DNA from: Globodera rostochiensis
Taxonomy: Eukaryota; Nematoda; Chromadorea; Rhabditida; Heteroderidae
Direction of reading: 5' to 3'
DNA length: 64,000 nt
NCBI GenBank assembly: GCA_018350325.1
Contig: JAEVLN010000012.1
Span: 827,991-891,990, forward strand
Below the pieces are notes generated by a model that was given only the letters and a program-made list of their open reading frames with translations, made no database searches and was not told the origin of the DNA. Below are positions 38,165 through 50,117 of this stretch, piece after piece; position 1 is the stretch's first letter, and each line of letters opens with the position of its first letter. A program made the position numbers and the translations under genes.

Positions 38165-41100
38165 ATGGAAAGGCTGCGCCGTGTGGAGCTTTTGTCAGAA
38201 ATTGCGAGACGAGATGAACTGATCGCTCAGTTGCAGGAAGAGCTGAGTGTTCTGCGGATGACAGCGACGGAGGAGGGGAAGGGAGGGAATGAACTTGAAG
38301 AGAAGTTGGGGGAGGTCGGGGGAGGAGGAAGCCTTCCGTCGAAGGGTGAAGGCGAGGAGTTCGAGAAGTACCTCCGTCCAATGGGACATCGACAGATGTT
38401 CCCCTCCTGCGAGGATTTCACGCATGCAAGAAAGATAGCCGTCTCAGCTGAAAGCGGGCAGCAACAGCAGCAAGGACACAGCCAGCAGCAGGGAAAGTCC
38501 GGCAGAGAAAAGGACAAAAGGTCTGTCCATGACAATCGGCGGACGGATAATTTGTCCGATTTTGGATTAATTCAGAACGGCGGAGACAATTCGGGCGGCA
38601 ATTCTTTCCAACGAATTTCTTCGTCAGTTGGATTCAGAAGAGATAGGGCAAATGATTGAACGGATGCGTCCAGTCCAGATGGAAGTCGGCACTCAAATTG
38701 TACGGCAAGGGGAACTCAGCAGCGAACTGTTCGTTCTCGAAGGTGAAATGTTTGCAAATGTTTTTCAACTCTCGCGTCCGTTGTAGAGGGCCGAGTTCAG
38801 GTCACAAAAGACCGTCGCTTTGTGCGCATAATGGAAGGCCCATGCGTCTTCGGGGAGCTGGCCATACTGTACCACTGCGAAAGAACGGCTACTGTAATTG
38901 GTAAGAGAAGACGGGGATTACGGTCGATTTGCCAAGAGGACAATGCCTCCAGCACTTAGCCATTGCCGCCTGTGGGCCCTCCACCGAACCGCATTTCACA
39001 CTGTGATGGTGCACAACGCAAAGTCACGCCAGGAGCAGAGCTTCAACCATTTGAAAAGGTTGGGGGCGAATAAGGGGCCTTTTGTCAAATCGCCATAACT
39101 CCCCACTTATTTTGGATGCCGTCAGCTGAGTACCCTTCTCGGAGAGGGCCAACTTCTTGCTTTGGCCGGCCAAGTGCGAGAGGAGTTTTGGCAGTTTCGA
39201 ACGGAGGTTGAACGAACACAACTTCGGGGACGAATCTACGTGATCACCAAAGGAAGGGTAACAAAATAAGCAAATTATTGAAAATGACGATCGATTTAAA
39301 TCCCCCCCCCCCAAAAGATCACTGTCCGACGTCGTCCCAGCAACGACTCGCCCCCCGAACTTTCTGTGCTAACTGTTGGAGACGCCATTGGCCTCGGGCA
39401 ATTTGTGCGGGAGGATGGAAATGGCCACAACGGCCTGTAAGTGATCAAAGCAACAAAAAATATAAATTTACGTCCAACGAAAGTCAAAAAAGGGAAGCAA
39501 TTCCCGTCTGAATTATTCGAGCAGCTGTCAGCTGCCGATGAGAGGACTTTGTGCCCATTCTCCGGACTTTGTTACCCGACAAAACAACAACAATTCCCTC
39601 CCCCCCCCCCCCCGGTGTCTCCCGTTTTGCTTCTCGTCTCATTTGCCCATTCCATTTGTTTGTCTGCACAAATAAATAACCATTTTTTTTTCTTCCCCGC
39701 CTCATAGTCAGTAAACAAAAATCAGAATAGTAATTTTTCTTTTATTTTTTATATTTTTGATGGAAAAGCTTTACTTTCCCTTTATGTTTGTGTCAAATTC
39801 AATCTTGGAATAGAGAACAACCGATCAGAATCCGTTTAGGGGTTCAAATTTGGTCAACGCTCTCAACAGATTGTACGACCACCCCGAGAGACTCCTAAAA
39901 ACAAAGTTTTATGCGTGGGGGGGGGCAACATATACACAACGTGACCATTTCTTTCATCAATTTCTTAACCATAAGCCCATAAGCTTCTGTTCCCCAATTG
40001 CAATTGGACATCACACGGCGGGACGAGGCCTACCGCCTGAGGGGCCTATCGCCGGGGGGGGGGGGGGGGTCCCGTTCAGCCGATCGGGTTTCATCCACTC
40101 ACTCACTTCACAACCCAAAGCCCCCCCCCCCAACGATTATCTCTCCTTTTGTCACGCGGCTTTCAAAATGATCGTCGGTTTATTCGGTTCTTCGACTTAA
40201 CGGAATAGCCCTCCCCCCTTATGGCCAGTGCAAATGCTTTAAGTCCAAAAGTTTCCATAATTCTTTTCTTCCGCTTTTGTGTGAAATGTTTCCCCGGAGG
40301 CTTTCATTTCCTCTTCAAGCATTTCCCTTTTCCCTTCCCCCCGGCAAAACGTCGTTCCCTCCTTCCGCCAGACGACCATCGATCGATTCCCCGGCTTCCC
40401 CCCCCCCGGGGGGCCGCCACATCATTTGCTCTTCCCAGACACTCAATCCAATAAATCCCACCGCAAAAACATTTCCCAATTTTTAGTTTCCCAGCCTTTC
40501 AAATTGTTTACCTTAGACTATTTTATATTATCGGTGTTTCTGTTTCTGTTTGACAAAAACATTTTGCCGGTCGAATTTAATCGAATATTATTTTATTCTT
40601 ATCACAAAAATGATCAGGAAAATAAAAAGATGTGAAATGTTCACTTGTCATTTTACATATAATAAGGGCGAATATATTTGGCTTTTTGGCTTACTCGGCA
40701 AATGTTCCCAACACATTCTCCCCCCCCCCCCAACACAACGCGTCATTCATTTATTTATTCATTCTTTTATTGTCTTCTCCACCGCCGCTTCCCCATTAAT
40801 CCATTCATTGCCCCCTTCGGCGTTGTTTTGTTGTCCCGCCACCCCCCCCCCCCCCCCCCGCCTTCCTTCCTTCACATTGCTTCGTTTCCTCCCTTCCGGC
40901 GCTGGACTTTGTTCCCATCCCCCAGACATTCGCCCGTTTAGTGCACTTTGGGTGCATTCCCTCCCCCTGCAGCGACGATTCGTTCGTTCACTTTTCTTTT
41001 CTCTCTTTTCTGACTCCCCCCCCCCCCCCCTCCCCCTCCCCCTCCCCCTCCATCGACCAAAAGCTTTACTCTTCTTACCCAAAGCAATTACTGTCGTCAT

Positions 41101-44100
41101 CTTTCCCACAAATCGATTGAAATGAGAGAGGCGAATATTCAATGGTTAGGCTCTCTCTGTACTTAATCGTCGCTTGGGTGTCGTCTCGTCCCTTCGGGCG
41201 ATGAATTGCATAAATTTGTGTGTAAGGAGTGCCCTCTCGCCTAAACGTGCCTCGGGCATCAGCCCAAATTGGGACGATTCTTTACATTTCCCCTCGGGCA
41301 ATGATCACACAAAAGACGTTCGTTCGTTCATTCACCCGTCACTCATATCACAATCAAAAACGTGATGATCACGAGCAATCAATCGCACTTCAACGGGTAA
41401 ACGTAAACGACGACAACGAATATCGGGGGGGGGGGGGGGGGGGTCATTGTGATAGTAACTGCAATATTATTTTTATAAATTCTGCATTAACCAATTCGAC
41501 TCGACGTTGTGTATGCGTCAAACAATGTTTTTTTTTAGGTAAATGTATCGTAAATAAAATCGTTCCTTCCACGCCGGGGGGGGGGGGGGTACTAACCACA
41601 AAAAGATTGATGTATGAGAATAGTCACTGAACATCCGAAACCATTCCATTTCAGGGTCCGGTGTTAGTTACTTAAATTCAAATTGTGTTGGGTTTCACTC
41701 GCCCCCCCCCCCATTTTATGGGCAATCCTTTCTCCTTGCCTTCCCAAGGTCACCAAGCTAAACCAAACAAAACATTTCTTCTTCTTCTTCACCGGCCCGT
41801 CCGTCCGTCCTTTCCTCGTCCGCAAAGCAATTCCCCCCCCCCCCCCCCTCCCCCCCTCTTCCCATCCATCGTACTCATCTTATAGTCAGCTCATTCACGT
41901 GAATTTCCCGCCGCTATACGTCTGTCTCTCGCTTTTGCCCCTTCGTCCATCGACCGACCAACTTCAGCCAGCGGAGTCCACTCCCACCCCCCACCCCCCC
42001 CCATCCCCCCCCAGACTGCCATCCCCCCCACCCCCCCATCCCCCCCCCCCAGACTGCCATCCCCCCCACCCCCCATCCCCCCCCCCCAGACTGCCATCCC
42101 CCCCACCCCCCCATCCCCCCCCCCCAGACTGCCATCCCCCCCACCCCCCCCCCATCCCCCCCCAGACTGCCATCCCCCCCACCCCCCCATCCCCCCCCCC
42201 CAGACTGCCATCCCCCCCACCCCCCATCCCCCCCCCCCAGACTGCCATCCCCCCCACCCCCCCATCCCCCCCCCCCCAGACTGCCATCCCCCCCACCCCC
42301 CCATCCCCCCCCCAGACTGCCACCACTCCCATCCCCCCCCCATTCCATCGTTTTTTCAACGCTTTTTACTACTCTCTCTCTGCTTCCCCTACTTCAATGC
42401 CACGGCACAAATGACATCAATAAAGAGTGTGAAGCTGAGCTGATCACTGCGCAGAGGGTCGGTGCCCCCCAGTGCCACTATTTGCCTGCCTCACTTACGG
42501 CTTTGTCCGTTGTCTTCACTTTTGGGAAACAATGCAACAAGTTGCATAATCTATACTTCCATCTGCTAATTAATTGTTAGCCCCCCCCCAATGACGTCAC
42601 TTCTCACTTTTCGGCCACATCAATCGCCGCCTCCTCCGGTTGCCGACAGATTTTCGTATCTCTCCAACAGATTCATTAGCGATGGGTCCTTTTGCCTTAT
42701 TTATTAGCATTCATTCATTCTCTGTGCTGCTTATTGCTTTTGCTTATCGTCGTTTAGTGACTCCGTCATTTCGTTGGCCCTTTACAAATTAAGTAATAAT
42801 ATGGACGAATAAGCGAAAATGGGAGGGTTTGTTCTATCCGGAAATGCCAGTAAGGCAAAGTTTAAAAAATGAAAATCCCTTCAAAAATTGTTTATTCCAA
42901 TTTAAATTTAACGGAAGGATTCTCATACTTTGAACGAATTAATATATTTAAGCATTTAAATTACTGATAATCCAAATTGGGCTAAGCATTCTGTAAGAAA
43001 AGTGGTTGCCGTTGACGTGGCAAATTGCAAATGAGGTAATTAAGTAAATGCATTTGCATGTTAATTAGTCATTGTTTCTTTCGGCTAATTCCGTCACGGG
43101 TCATTTGCGGCGGCCGGGAGTGAAGAACAAAAACTATTTCGATTTATGCAAATACTTTTGGTGGATTCTTTGGCACTTTCCGTCCCTTCCAATTAGGATA
43201 AATTGGCAGCTTCTTTAATCGTCATTATTACCCTTCATTCTTTCCCTTTTCGTCTAACAATTCAAATGTTTGAACTGCTTCAGCTCTTCACGTATTCATT
43301 CCCACAATTGCCATTACTTTGTCGACTCGGTGGAGGGCTGCACTTTACTGGCAATGCTTGCTGAGCAAGTCGCGGCGAAGCTTCCCCCGTCACTGTGCCA
43401 TTCTCACCACCCCCACTCACCGAAGCTGGAACATCACCAGGCAAGTTTGGGACGGCATCATTGGCTTAAACTTGGGCTTAGGCAATTGCCAATTCGAAAC
43501 TTCAAGGCGAACACCCGGCCCCCTTAAACTTGAGCCTCGGACAATTGCCAATTCGTTATTTGAACTTCAGGGCGAACACCCGGACCCCCTTAAACTTGAG
43601 CCTCGGGCAATTGCCAATTCGTTATTTGAACTTCAGGGCGAACACCCGGACCCCCTTAAACTTGAGCCTCGGGCAATTGCCAATTCGTTATTTGAACTTC
43701 AGGGCGAACACCCGGACCCCCTTAAACTTGAGCCTCGGGCAATTGCCAATTCGTTATTTGAACTTCAGGGCGAACACCCGGACCCCCTTAAACTTGAGCC
43801 TCGGGCAATTGCCAATTCGTTATTTGAACTTCAGGGCGAACACCCGGACCCCCTTAAACTTGAGCCTCGGGCAATTGCCAATTCGTTATTTGAACTTCAG
43901 GGCGAACACCCGGACCCCCTTAAACTTGAGCCTCGGGCAATTGCCAATTCGTTATTTGAACTTCAGGGCGAACACCCGGACCCCCACCTGCAACAGTCCA
44001 GCAGCAGCTCTTCCCTGGCGGACGAAAATACGAACGATTCGCTGGCCATGCGAAGGGAACATTTTGAGGGGGACGGCGACAACGGCAGCAGAAGGGACGG

Positions 44101-47100
44101 TCCGACGGCGGCGACGGCAAACGAACGGTGGGCAAATAAAGCGTTTTTTATTGGTTATTTAAAATATAAAGTCAGAATTGGAGCTTGAAAAAGCCAATTA
44201 GAATAGTCAATAGGCTAAAGGCACCCCCCCTTTGACAAATGCCCTTTGAATTTGGCATTTAAGCAAGTTGATGACGGCATTTCCAGTGTGAAAGTGTGCC
44301 CATGGCACTTCAACGTAGCCGAACAAAATATTAAAGGTTGCACAATAAATACATTCCGAAACAAAATTAAAGTGACTTTTCGTTTCCTTTGGCCGATGCC
44401 ATAAATGCCGCAATGAATTTCCTTAATCATTTATTCGTATAATGTGAAAAGCCTTTGTCCGTTTGCTTTAATTCGTTCGCACACTTTCAATCTTTTTATT
44501 TGGTCCTTTTCGCCTTTCGTTAAGCGACCATTTCCATGACCACCGATCAGCCGCCCCCCCCCAACCAAAACCAACCAACCAACCAATGTTCGCTTTCATT
44601 GCTTCTCTCCCACATCCGTCCATTTTACTCTGCCCACTTCCTTATCAACCCTCGGCCAACATTGGCGGATCATCCCCCGCCCTCCCCCATCCCCCCCCCC
44701 CGTCTCCCCCATCCCCCCCGTCTCCCCCATCCCCCCCGTCTCCCCCATCCCCCCCCCCCGTCTCCCCCCGTCCCCCCCATCCCTCCAGACTCCGTTTGGC
44801 CTAGCCTAATCAAATGCACGTTGTCTTTGTCCAGTTATTCTGTTGTACTTTTTGTCTCAATTCATCCGCGAATTTACGATAATTTGCTGTCCAACCTCTA
44901 AAATGGCATTCTCACACAATTAGGTATACGTCTCTTTTCTAATTTATAAAATTACTTCTCACGTTTTCTCACTAAATTACAATTTGTGCAAACAAAATAA
45001 GTTCGCCCTCCCCCAATAATTGCGCAGGAGGCCATAAAAGAAGTTCATGGGAGGAAAGGAATGATTCTTTTCGTCATTCCAACCGGTTAGGTGATGGATG
45101 GACTGCGACGTTTTTGGACTCTAAAAATTCATAAATTGAATTGGACAAAGGGATTGAAAGGCTAATCGCGCGATCAAGCCATCGCTCGGCTTAACCCGTC
45201 GCATTGGGCCAATTCCTTCCAATAATCGATCGCCCCGTTGTCTAATCCCCCCCGCCCCCCACAATTACCTTTGTCCGCAGCGGTTCCCGAAAATGTGCAC
45301 AAAAATAACCAACTGAACGACGCCCGCACATGGCCGAGAAGCCAATCGGATCAAAATAGGCCAAAACAAATTGGAGGCGGGGGGGGGGGGACAGTCCCTC
45401 CCACCCTATCGTTCCCATTTAGCAACGGTCCATCCACCGGGCGAATTCAGCAGTTAATTCCATTTCATTGACTGTGCCAAATGTCTGGTTGCTTCGGGGG
45501 CCGTCCCTTCCCCAACGGCGTTGGTGCCGCAAGTACTGTTCGCGAATGTCCTCCCTCAAGTCCCAATTTGTTGCGCACACTGGTGCTTCGGTTGCTGAAA
45601 ATTTTAGAGCGGAAGGGGAGAAATCGGAAGAATGGCTTAAGAGAAAAGGGACGGAGGCTGAATCAGTTCATTGGACTGAGGAATAAGAGGTCTCTCTGGT
45701 CGATTTGGGAGGGTGCCATTGGGTGGGAAGTGATTGGCTTAGGTCTATTCCCTAAATTAGTGGTTTTGACCTTTCCAAAAATTTCAGTGCCGAAGTGAAT
45801 GAATGTGACAGTGTGGAGTTTGGTCATCTGGAGTTGGCCGACCTGAAGACGGTTTCCACACTGGGGGTTGGAGGATTCGGACGGGTCAATTTGGTCAAGC
45901 ACTTCGACACTGACCGAGTGTACGCGTTGAAAGTGCTGAACAAGCGCCATGTCAAAGAGATGAACCAGGTGAGGATGGCGTTTGACAGTCTCAAAGGCAG
46001 AACAAATTCAAGTTCATCCGTTCAGGTTGAACATGTCCTCAACGAACGCAGCATTTTGCTGAGCTGTCATTGCAACTTCATCGTGCGTCTGTACAAAACT
46101 TTTCGAGACGCCGAAAAGCTTTACATGCTAATGGAATACTGCCCCGGCGGCGAAGTGTGGACGATGCTCAGAAATTGGGGCCGTTTCGACGAGCCCACCG
46201 CCCGCTTTTATTGTGCCTCAGCATTGGAGGCATTCGATTACCTACACCGGCGGATGATCATCTACAGGGACCTGAAGCCGGAGAACATGCTGCTGGACGC
46301 CAACGGAAACCCAAAACTCGTCGATTTCGGATTCGCTAAAAAGTTGCAGTCGGATGGCTCCCGGGCATGGACATTCTGCGGGACGGCGGTGGGACATTTT
46401 GCCGAAACGCGCAATGTTTGATCAATTTTGTCCGGTTAAGGAATACGTGGCGCCCGAAGTGATTCTGAATAAGGGCCAGGACTGTGCGGTCGACCTTTGG
46501 TCCCTGGGCATTTTTATGTTCGAACTTCTCTCCGGCAGTCCGCCATTCGCCTCCACAGATCCGATGCACACGTAAGGGCATTCGCGCAACGCGTCCGACC
46601 CCAACACAAACTTCCTCAGGTACAATTCGATTCTGAGAGGCGTCCAGCTGCTGGCATGGCCCCGGTACATGGGCGACAACGCGCGCAATTTGATTTGCAA
46701 ATTCTGCCGACGCGACCCCACGCAGCGGTTGGGCTACGGACGGATAGAGGACGCCCGGCAGGACATCTGGTGAGGCGACTCGATTCATAACAATTCAAAA
46801 ACCACCAAAAATTCCGACGCAACGAAAATAAAAAATTGTTTTTTTGCCTTTAATTAAAAAGACCATCGCCCTTATTTTTCAGGTTTAAAGGCTTCGATTT
46901 TACTTCGTTTCGGCGTCAGACAATGCGCCCGCCAATCCGACCAAAGGTAAGTGTAAAAATGGCCCCGGGGGTTTTTAGTCTTTTTGCTTTCTTTTTTTCA
47001 CTGAATGCCCTTGCCGACACTTTGAGAACGAATTTTGGTGGTTTAAGATTCGCGGTCTGACAGACACTCAGAACTTTGACCGGTACCCTTCGACAGATAA

Positions 47101-47146
47101 TTTCGCCTGCGGTTCCGATGAGAGCGGATGGGACGACGATTTTTGA
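38165..47146 (+). CDS. cGMP-dependent protein kinase (PKG)
   Basis: Fourteen exons: 38165-38520, 38576-38742, 38787-38900, 38953-39058, 39131-39257, 39318-39436, 43284-43440, 43967-44127, 45788-45968, 46026-46388, 46441-46571, 46620-46769, 46883-46946 and 47048-47146. The N-terminus is a coiled coil ([19 protein letters not shown]) plus a Gln/Glu-rich linker. Site A is canonical: [16 protein letters not shown], with the Arg-Thr of cGMP-selective pockets. Site B shows [14 protein letters not shown] but no FGE...RTA cassette. The kinase domain has [39 protein letters not shown] (Ala for the usual Pro) and ends GWDDDF, as PKGs do. The enzyme phosphorylates Ser/Thr in cGMP signalling (sensory behaviour, body size in nematodes). 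Exon 7 ends at a GC donor (CAG/GCAAGT). Introns 6 (3.8 kb), 7 and 8 hold minisatellites. It could be the EGL-4 or the PKG-2 orthologue. Confidence 0.9.
41973..42345. repeat. C-rich minisatellite in kinase intron 6
   Basis: About nine to ten units of ~38 bp: CAGACTGCCATCCCCCCC, ACCCCCC, then ATCCCCCCCCC. C-run lengths vary between units. It lies wholly inside intron 6 of the kinase gene. Long Pro-rich (plus) and Gly/Trp-rich (minus) open frames here come only from the repeat. Confidence 0.93.
43470..43992 (+). repeat. 66-bp tandem repeat, eight copies, most carrying a 3' splice site
   Basis: Copy marks (CCCGGACCCCCTTAAAC) fall at about 43517 (65-bp variant lacking one base), then 43582, 43648, 43714, 43780, 43846, 43912 and 43978, an exact 66-bp period with nearly identical copies. 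Each full unit holds TTATTTGAACTTCAG before GGCGAACACCCGG, a good 3' splice site. Read from any of these acceptors, the unit is open in the kinase frame and encodes 22 residues ([20 protein letters not shown] plus LQ). Confidence 0.95.
44680..44790. repeat. Short C-rich tandem repeat in kinase intron 8
   Basis: Units of CCCCCATCCCCCCCGTCT repeated about five times within the 1.66-kb intron 8. Other C/G tracts in this intron lie at 44553 and 45380. Confidence 0.85.
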
Positions 47147-47589
47147 CCTTCTGTGGAGGCATTTTCTCTCTTCCATTTTCCTTTAACACTTTTCTGTATG
47201 TAAAAGCGTGCATTTCATTTTTCTTAGCGCCATGTGGAGTTCAATAAAGACAGAAGCCGTAATTAATAGAATAAATTGCCCGTGTGTTGGTGGCATTTGG
47301 TCAGCGACCTCGAAAACCCCCCCCCCCTCGTTTAGAAAAAACTTTAGTGCATTTGTTTTTGTACCAGTCACAATTAGGGAAAGAATTTTTAGTTCCTAAA
47401 AACCCTAAAATAGTTAGTTCAATAGTTCCTTAAAAACCTCAAAAAGTCCCAGAATTAGGGGTGTAAGTTTTCGCGATATTTATTAATCGAAATTCATTTT
47501 TGTGATAAAAATTTTAATTCAAAAGCAATCCAGTCAAAATTTTTTAAATATGATAATTTTAAAAAACTCCATTTTTTGGCGGTACACAT
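47147..47589. other. 3' flank of the kinase gene
   Basis: AT-rich with a C-run at about 47320. No exon is seen. Confidence 0.5.
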
Positions 47590-48210
47590 CATTTCAGTGC
47601 CCACACTTCAGAGACGCACACTTCAGTGCCGGTACACTTCAGTGCCAACATTTTTTTCTGAAAAAATGCAGGAATCGCGTGCAATCAGATCAATATTTTG
47701 TAAAAGTAACCAATAATATTTTTAAATACATCAACTCGTTTTTATCCTTAAATTTCAAAAGAGCTTAGGTGTTCGTTAGGCTTAGGCCTAAGCCACCCTG
47801 GCTTGGGGTTCGTTAGGCTTAGGCCTAAGCCACCCTGGCTTGGGGTTCGTTAGGCTTAAGCTTTTGTCCGATTTTGATCATAAATGCATTTGTTACTAAA
47901 AACGAGTCTCGGTCGGGATCTCGATCTCGCCGGGCTCTAATTTTATCGTTTTTGCTTCTTATGGATTGAATATTCCTCCATTGCTACAAAAATACAATTT
48001 GTAAAAAGATTCAAAATGTTGAATTCTCAATTTTAAAAGTTCATGACAAAGTTTTTGAAATTAGACCTTATTTGCTTTATTTCTAATTTAAGCGGAATCA
48101 AAATATTGATCTGATTGCACGCGATTCCTGCATTTTTCAGAAAAAAATGTTGGCACTGAAGTGTACCGGCACTGAAGTGTGGGCACTGAAGTGTGGGCAC
48201 TGAAACGATC
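47590..48210. mobile_element. Inverted-repeat element with telomere-like core
   Basis: The left arm (about 47595-47700; ACACTTCAGTGCC motifs, then AACATTTTTTTCTGAAAAAA and GCAATCAGATCAATATTTTG) is matched in reverse by the right arm (about 48104-48205). The arms are ~100 bp and near-identical, with short tandem GGCACTGAAGTGT units at the ends. The ~400-bp core has no ORF and includes the 37-bp repeat at 47771-47870. I infer a non-autonomous DNA transposon or foldback element. Confidence 0.8.
47771..47870. repeat. 37-bp tandem repeat with TTAGGCTTAGGC-CCTAAGCC palindrome
   Basis: Two full copies and one partial copy of GTTCGTTAGGCTTAGGCC continuing TAAGCCACCCTGGCTTGGG, at 47771, 47808 and 47845. 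Each unit contains two TTAGGC words (the nematode telomere motif) facing an inverted CCTAAGCC, so it is palindromic and not a telomere tract. Confidence 0.85.
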
Positions 48211-48261
48211 GCCGCCGATTTTTTGGCGGGCAGAATTTTTAGTCTCGAAAAAAGTCAATGG

Positions 48262-48400
48262 GCTATCGGACATTTCGCCCATCGGACATTTCACCCACGG
48301 ACATTTCGCCCGGCGGACATTTCCGAAAAAACGGACGTTTCGCCCGGTAGTGAAAAAACAGACGTTTCGCCCGTAGGACATTTCGCCCATCGCTCGCCCA
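48262..48400. repeat. Short interspersed tandem GGACATTTCGCCC units
   Basis: Six to seven variants of GGACATTTCGCCC(AT/GG)CG, including two GACGTTTCGCCC forms, occur in ~135 bp. The same idea (units of ~16-20 bp around TTTCGCCC) makes this a degenerate minisatellite beside the duplicated gdh segment. Confidence 0.8.
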
Positions 48401-48443
48401 TTGAATGATTCAGATACGAATAAAAATACTATCAATCGATTCC

Positions 48444-49414
48444 TAAACACTTGTTTTTGTCAAAGCGGGTCAATCGCGTCTCAGTACAAAATCACTTCCG
48501 TCCCATCCCACTTTTCTTTTTTCTTTTGTTTTGGACTGCAAATGATTTATAACATTTTCGAATATAAAAATAATCTTTTAAGCTTCTACCTAACTGCTTT
48601 GAATAGATTTTTTTTGTGTTTTTTTCGTTGTCTTTGTTTATAAAGTGACATCGTTCAGCCAGGGGTCCGGTTTTTAACCGGTATTCTTTAACAAATCGAG
48701 TGTTGTTCTACTAGTAGTAAAATAACTTTTTTGTTCTTTTAATTTGTTTTGCTAAGTTTTTTATTGTTCTACAATTGTTTCATCACCTGAAAAAAATTTT
48801 GCTTAGGAATTAGGTAATATCTAGAAACACACCATCAGCAGATACCCAACCCAATAATACGAGTCTCGTGCTTTTCACCCCCCGCCCTTTTTTCATCACC
48901 TTCCTCTGTCGTCATCGCTCTGTCCGCGTGGTGTGCCTTCCTCTTTTTTCTCACTTGGGTTTTTCCGTTTCTTCTTTTCAGTAAATGTTCTTTTATGATC
49001 GGTCAGATTATTTCACAATAATTTCGTCTTTTAGCAACAGAGATCTAGGTAAACGGTTCAAATGTTAATTGCCTTTGCCGCTCCAGCTCGGCTTCTCTCT
49101 TCTCGTCATGCGATTGCGGCATGTCGTCATTATTCTGCAGCTGTTCTGGATCCGCACGATCAGCTTAAGGATTCGGACAAGCCGATGTATGAGCAGATGA
49201 ACCCTTCTTTCAACAAGGTTTTTCTTAGCATCCATTGAAAAAAACTTCTCTTTTGACTCCGAGCAGATGGTCGACGACTACTTCGACAAGGGTGCCGCAG
49301 TTATCGAGTCGAAAATCGTTGAGAGCATTAAGTCGCGCTCGAAGTCGTTGGAAGAAAAGACGAGCTCTGTCAAAGGGATACTCGCTGCGATTAAGCCGGT
49401 CAACAAGGTTGTTA
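48444..49414 (+). repeat. Inverted duplicate of the gdh promoter and exons 1-2
   Basis: Reverse-complement copy of 18590-19545, nearly identical through the upstream region, exon 1 and exon 2. Directly after it, 49415-49444 matches another part of gdh (17982-18011, the intron upstream of the GATCGCGG exon). The ~570 bp that lie between these two parts in the parent gene are therefore missing here. Small indels in the upstream part suggest it is not brand-new. Confidence 0.9.
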
Positions 49415-49577
49415 CATTTGTTACTAACTAACAAAAATGAGTTACAGTGCAATAATCAAAATCCTCAATTTTTAGTGTTTGATAATCTCGACATGGAATT
49501 GCTGCGTATTGCACTGGAGATAAGTCGCCAGGTTGCCGAGATGTTCCTCTCCCACCTCCACTTCATTTTTGTCTGAT
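49062..49577 (+). CDS. Chimeric ORF: GDH targeting peptide/N-terminus fused to a new exon
   Basis: Exon 1 (49062-49217) and exon 2 (about 49268-49407) repeat the first two gdh exons: the MLIAFAAPARLLSSRHAI presequence and the start of the enzyme, ending AIKPVNK. In the parent, intron 2 starts GTTGTTAAGC. Here GTTGTTACATTTG leads to a new acceptor (ATGAGTTACAG near 49447) and, in the correct phase, to a new exon reading CNNQNPQFLVFDNLDMELLR, then IALEISRQVAEMFLSHLHFI, stop near 49577. The product would be a ~140-residue, mitochondrially targeted protein without the catalytic domain. The new exon is amphipathic and Leu-rich; I recognise no family. It may be a truncated pseudogene or a young chimera. 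Confidence 0.5.
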
Positions 49578-50117
49578 TATTATAACCATTCCGTCCATTC
49601 CTCCGTTCTCATGTAATATTTTGTCATTTTCTTTGCCATATTTCAGGGCCGCTTTCTGCCATAATTTTCCCGGTTTCTTTTTTTGTAAAATAATGTTCAT
49701 TTTAATGTGCCATTTATTTAAATAGTCACAAAATTAAAATAAATTAAATGATTAATTCCGCTTGTTTTGAGTTGCCCGGCGAATCTAACAAAATCTTAGC
49801 TTCTTGATCAGCGACTCCGAAAACGTGCTTTACTAGACTTTTAAAAAATCTTGTATTTCTTCAAAAAAGGGGGGCCAAAGCACAGTATTTTACCCTTAGC
49901 TCAGGCGACCCTTGCATTTTGGTTCGATGGCCCCTGCTCGGCCGAGCTGCCAAAATTAGCTATAATTCTGGAGCTAGAATTTCACCTGATCCATCAATGA
50001 CGCTTTCCAGACGAGAAGTATTTTTTTTAATTTTCATTTTTAACAACGACAAACAACAATAGTTGATGATCACCAATAATCACCGCAAAAACAATTTTCG
50101 CATTCCCCGTCGTCCCT
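49578..50117. other. Intergenic, no gene seen
   Basis: AT-rich, no exon or RNA gene recognised. Confidence 0.5.
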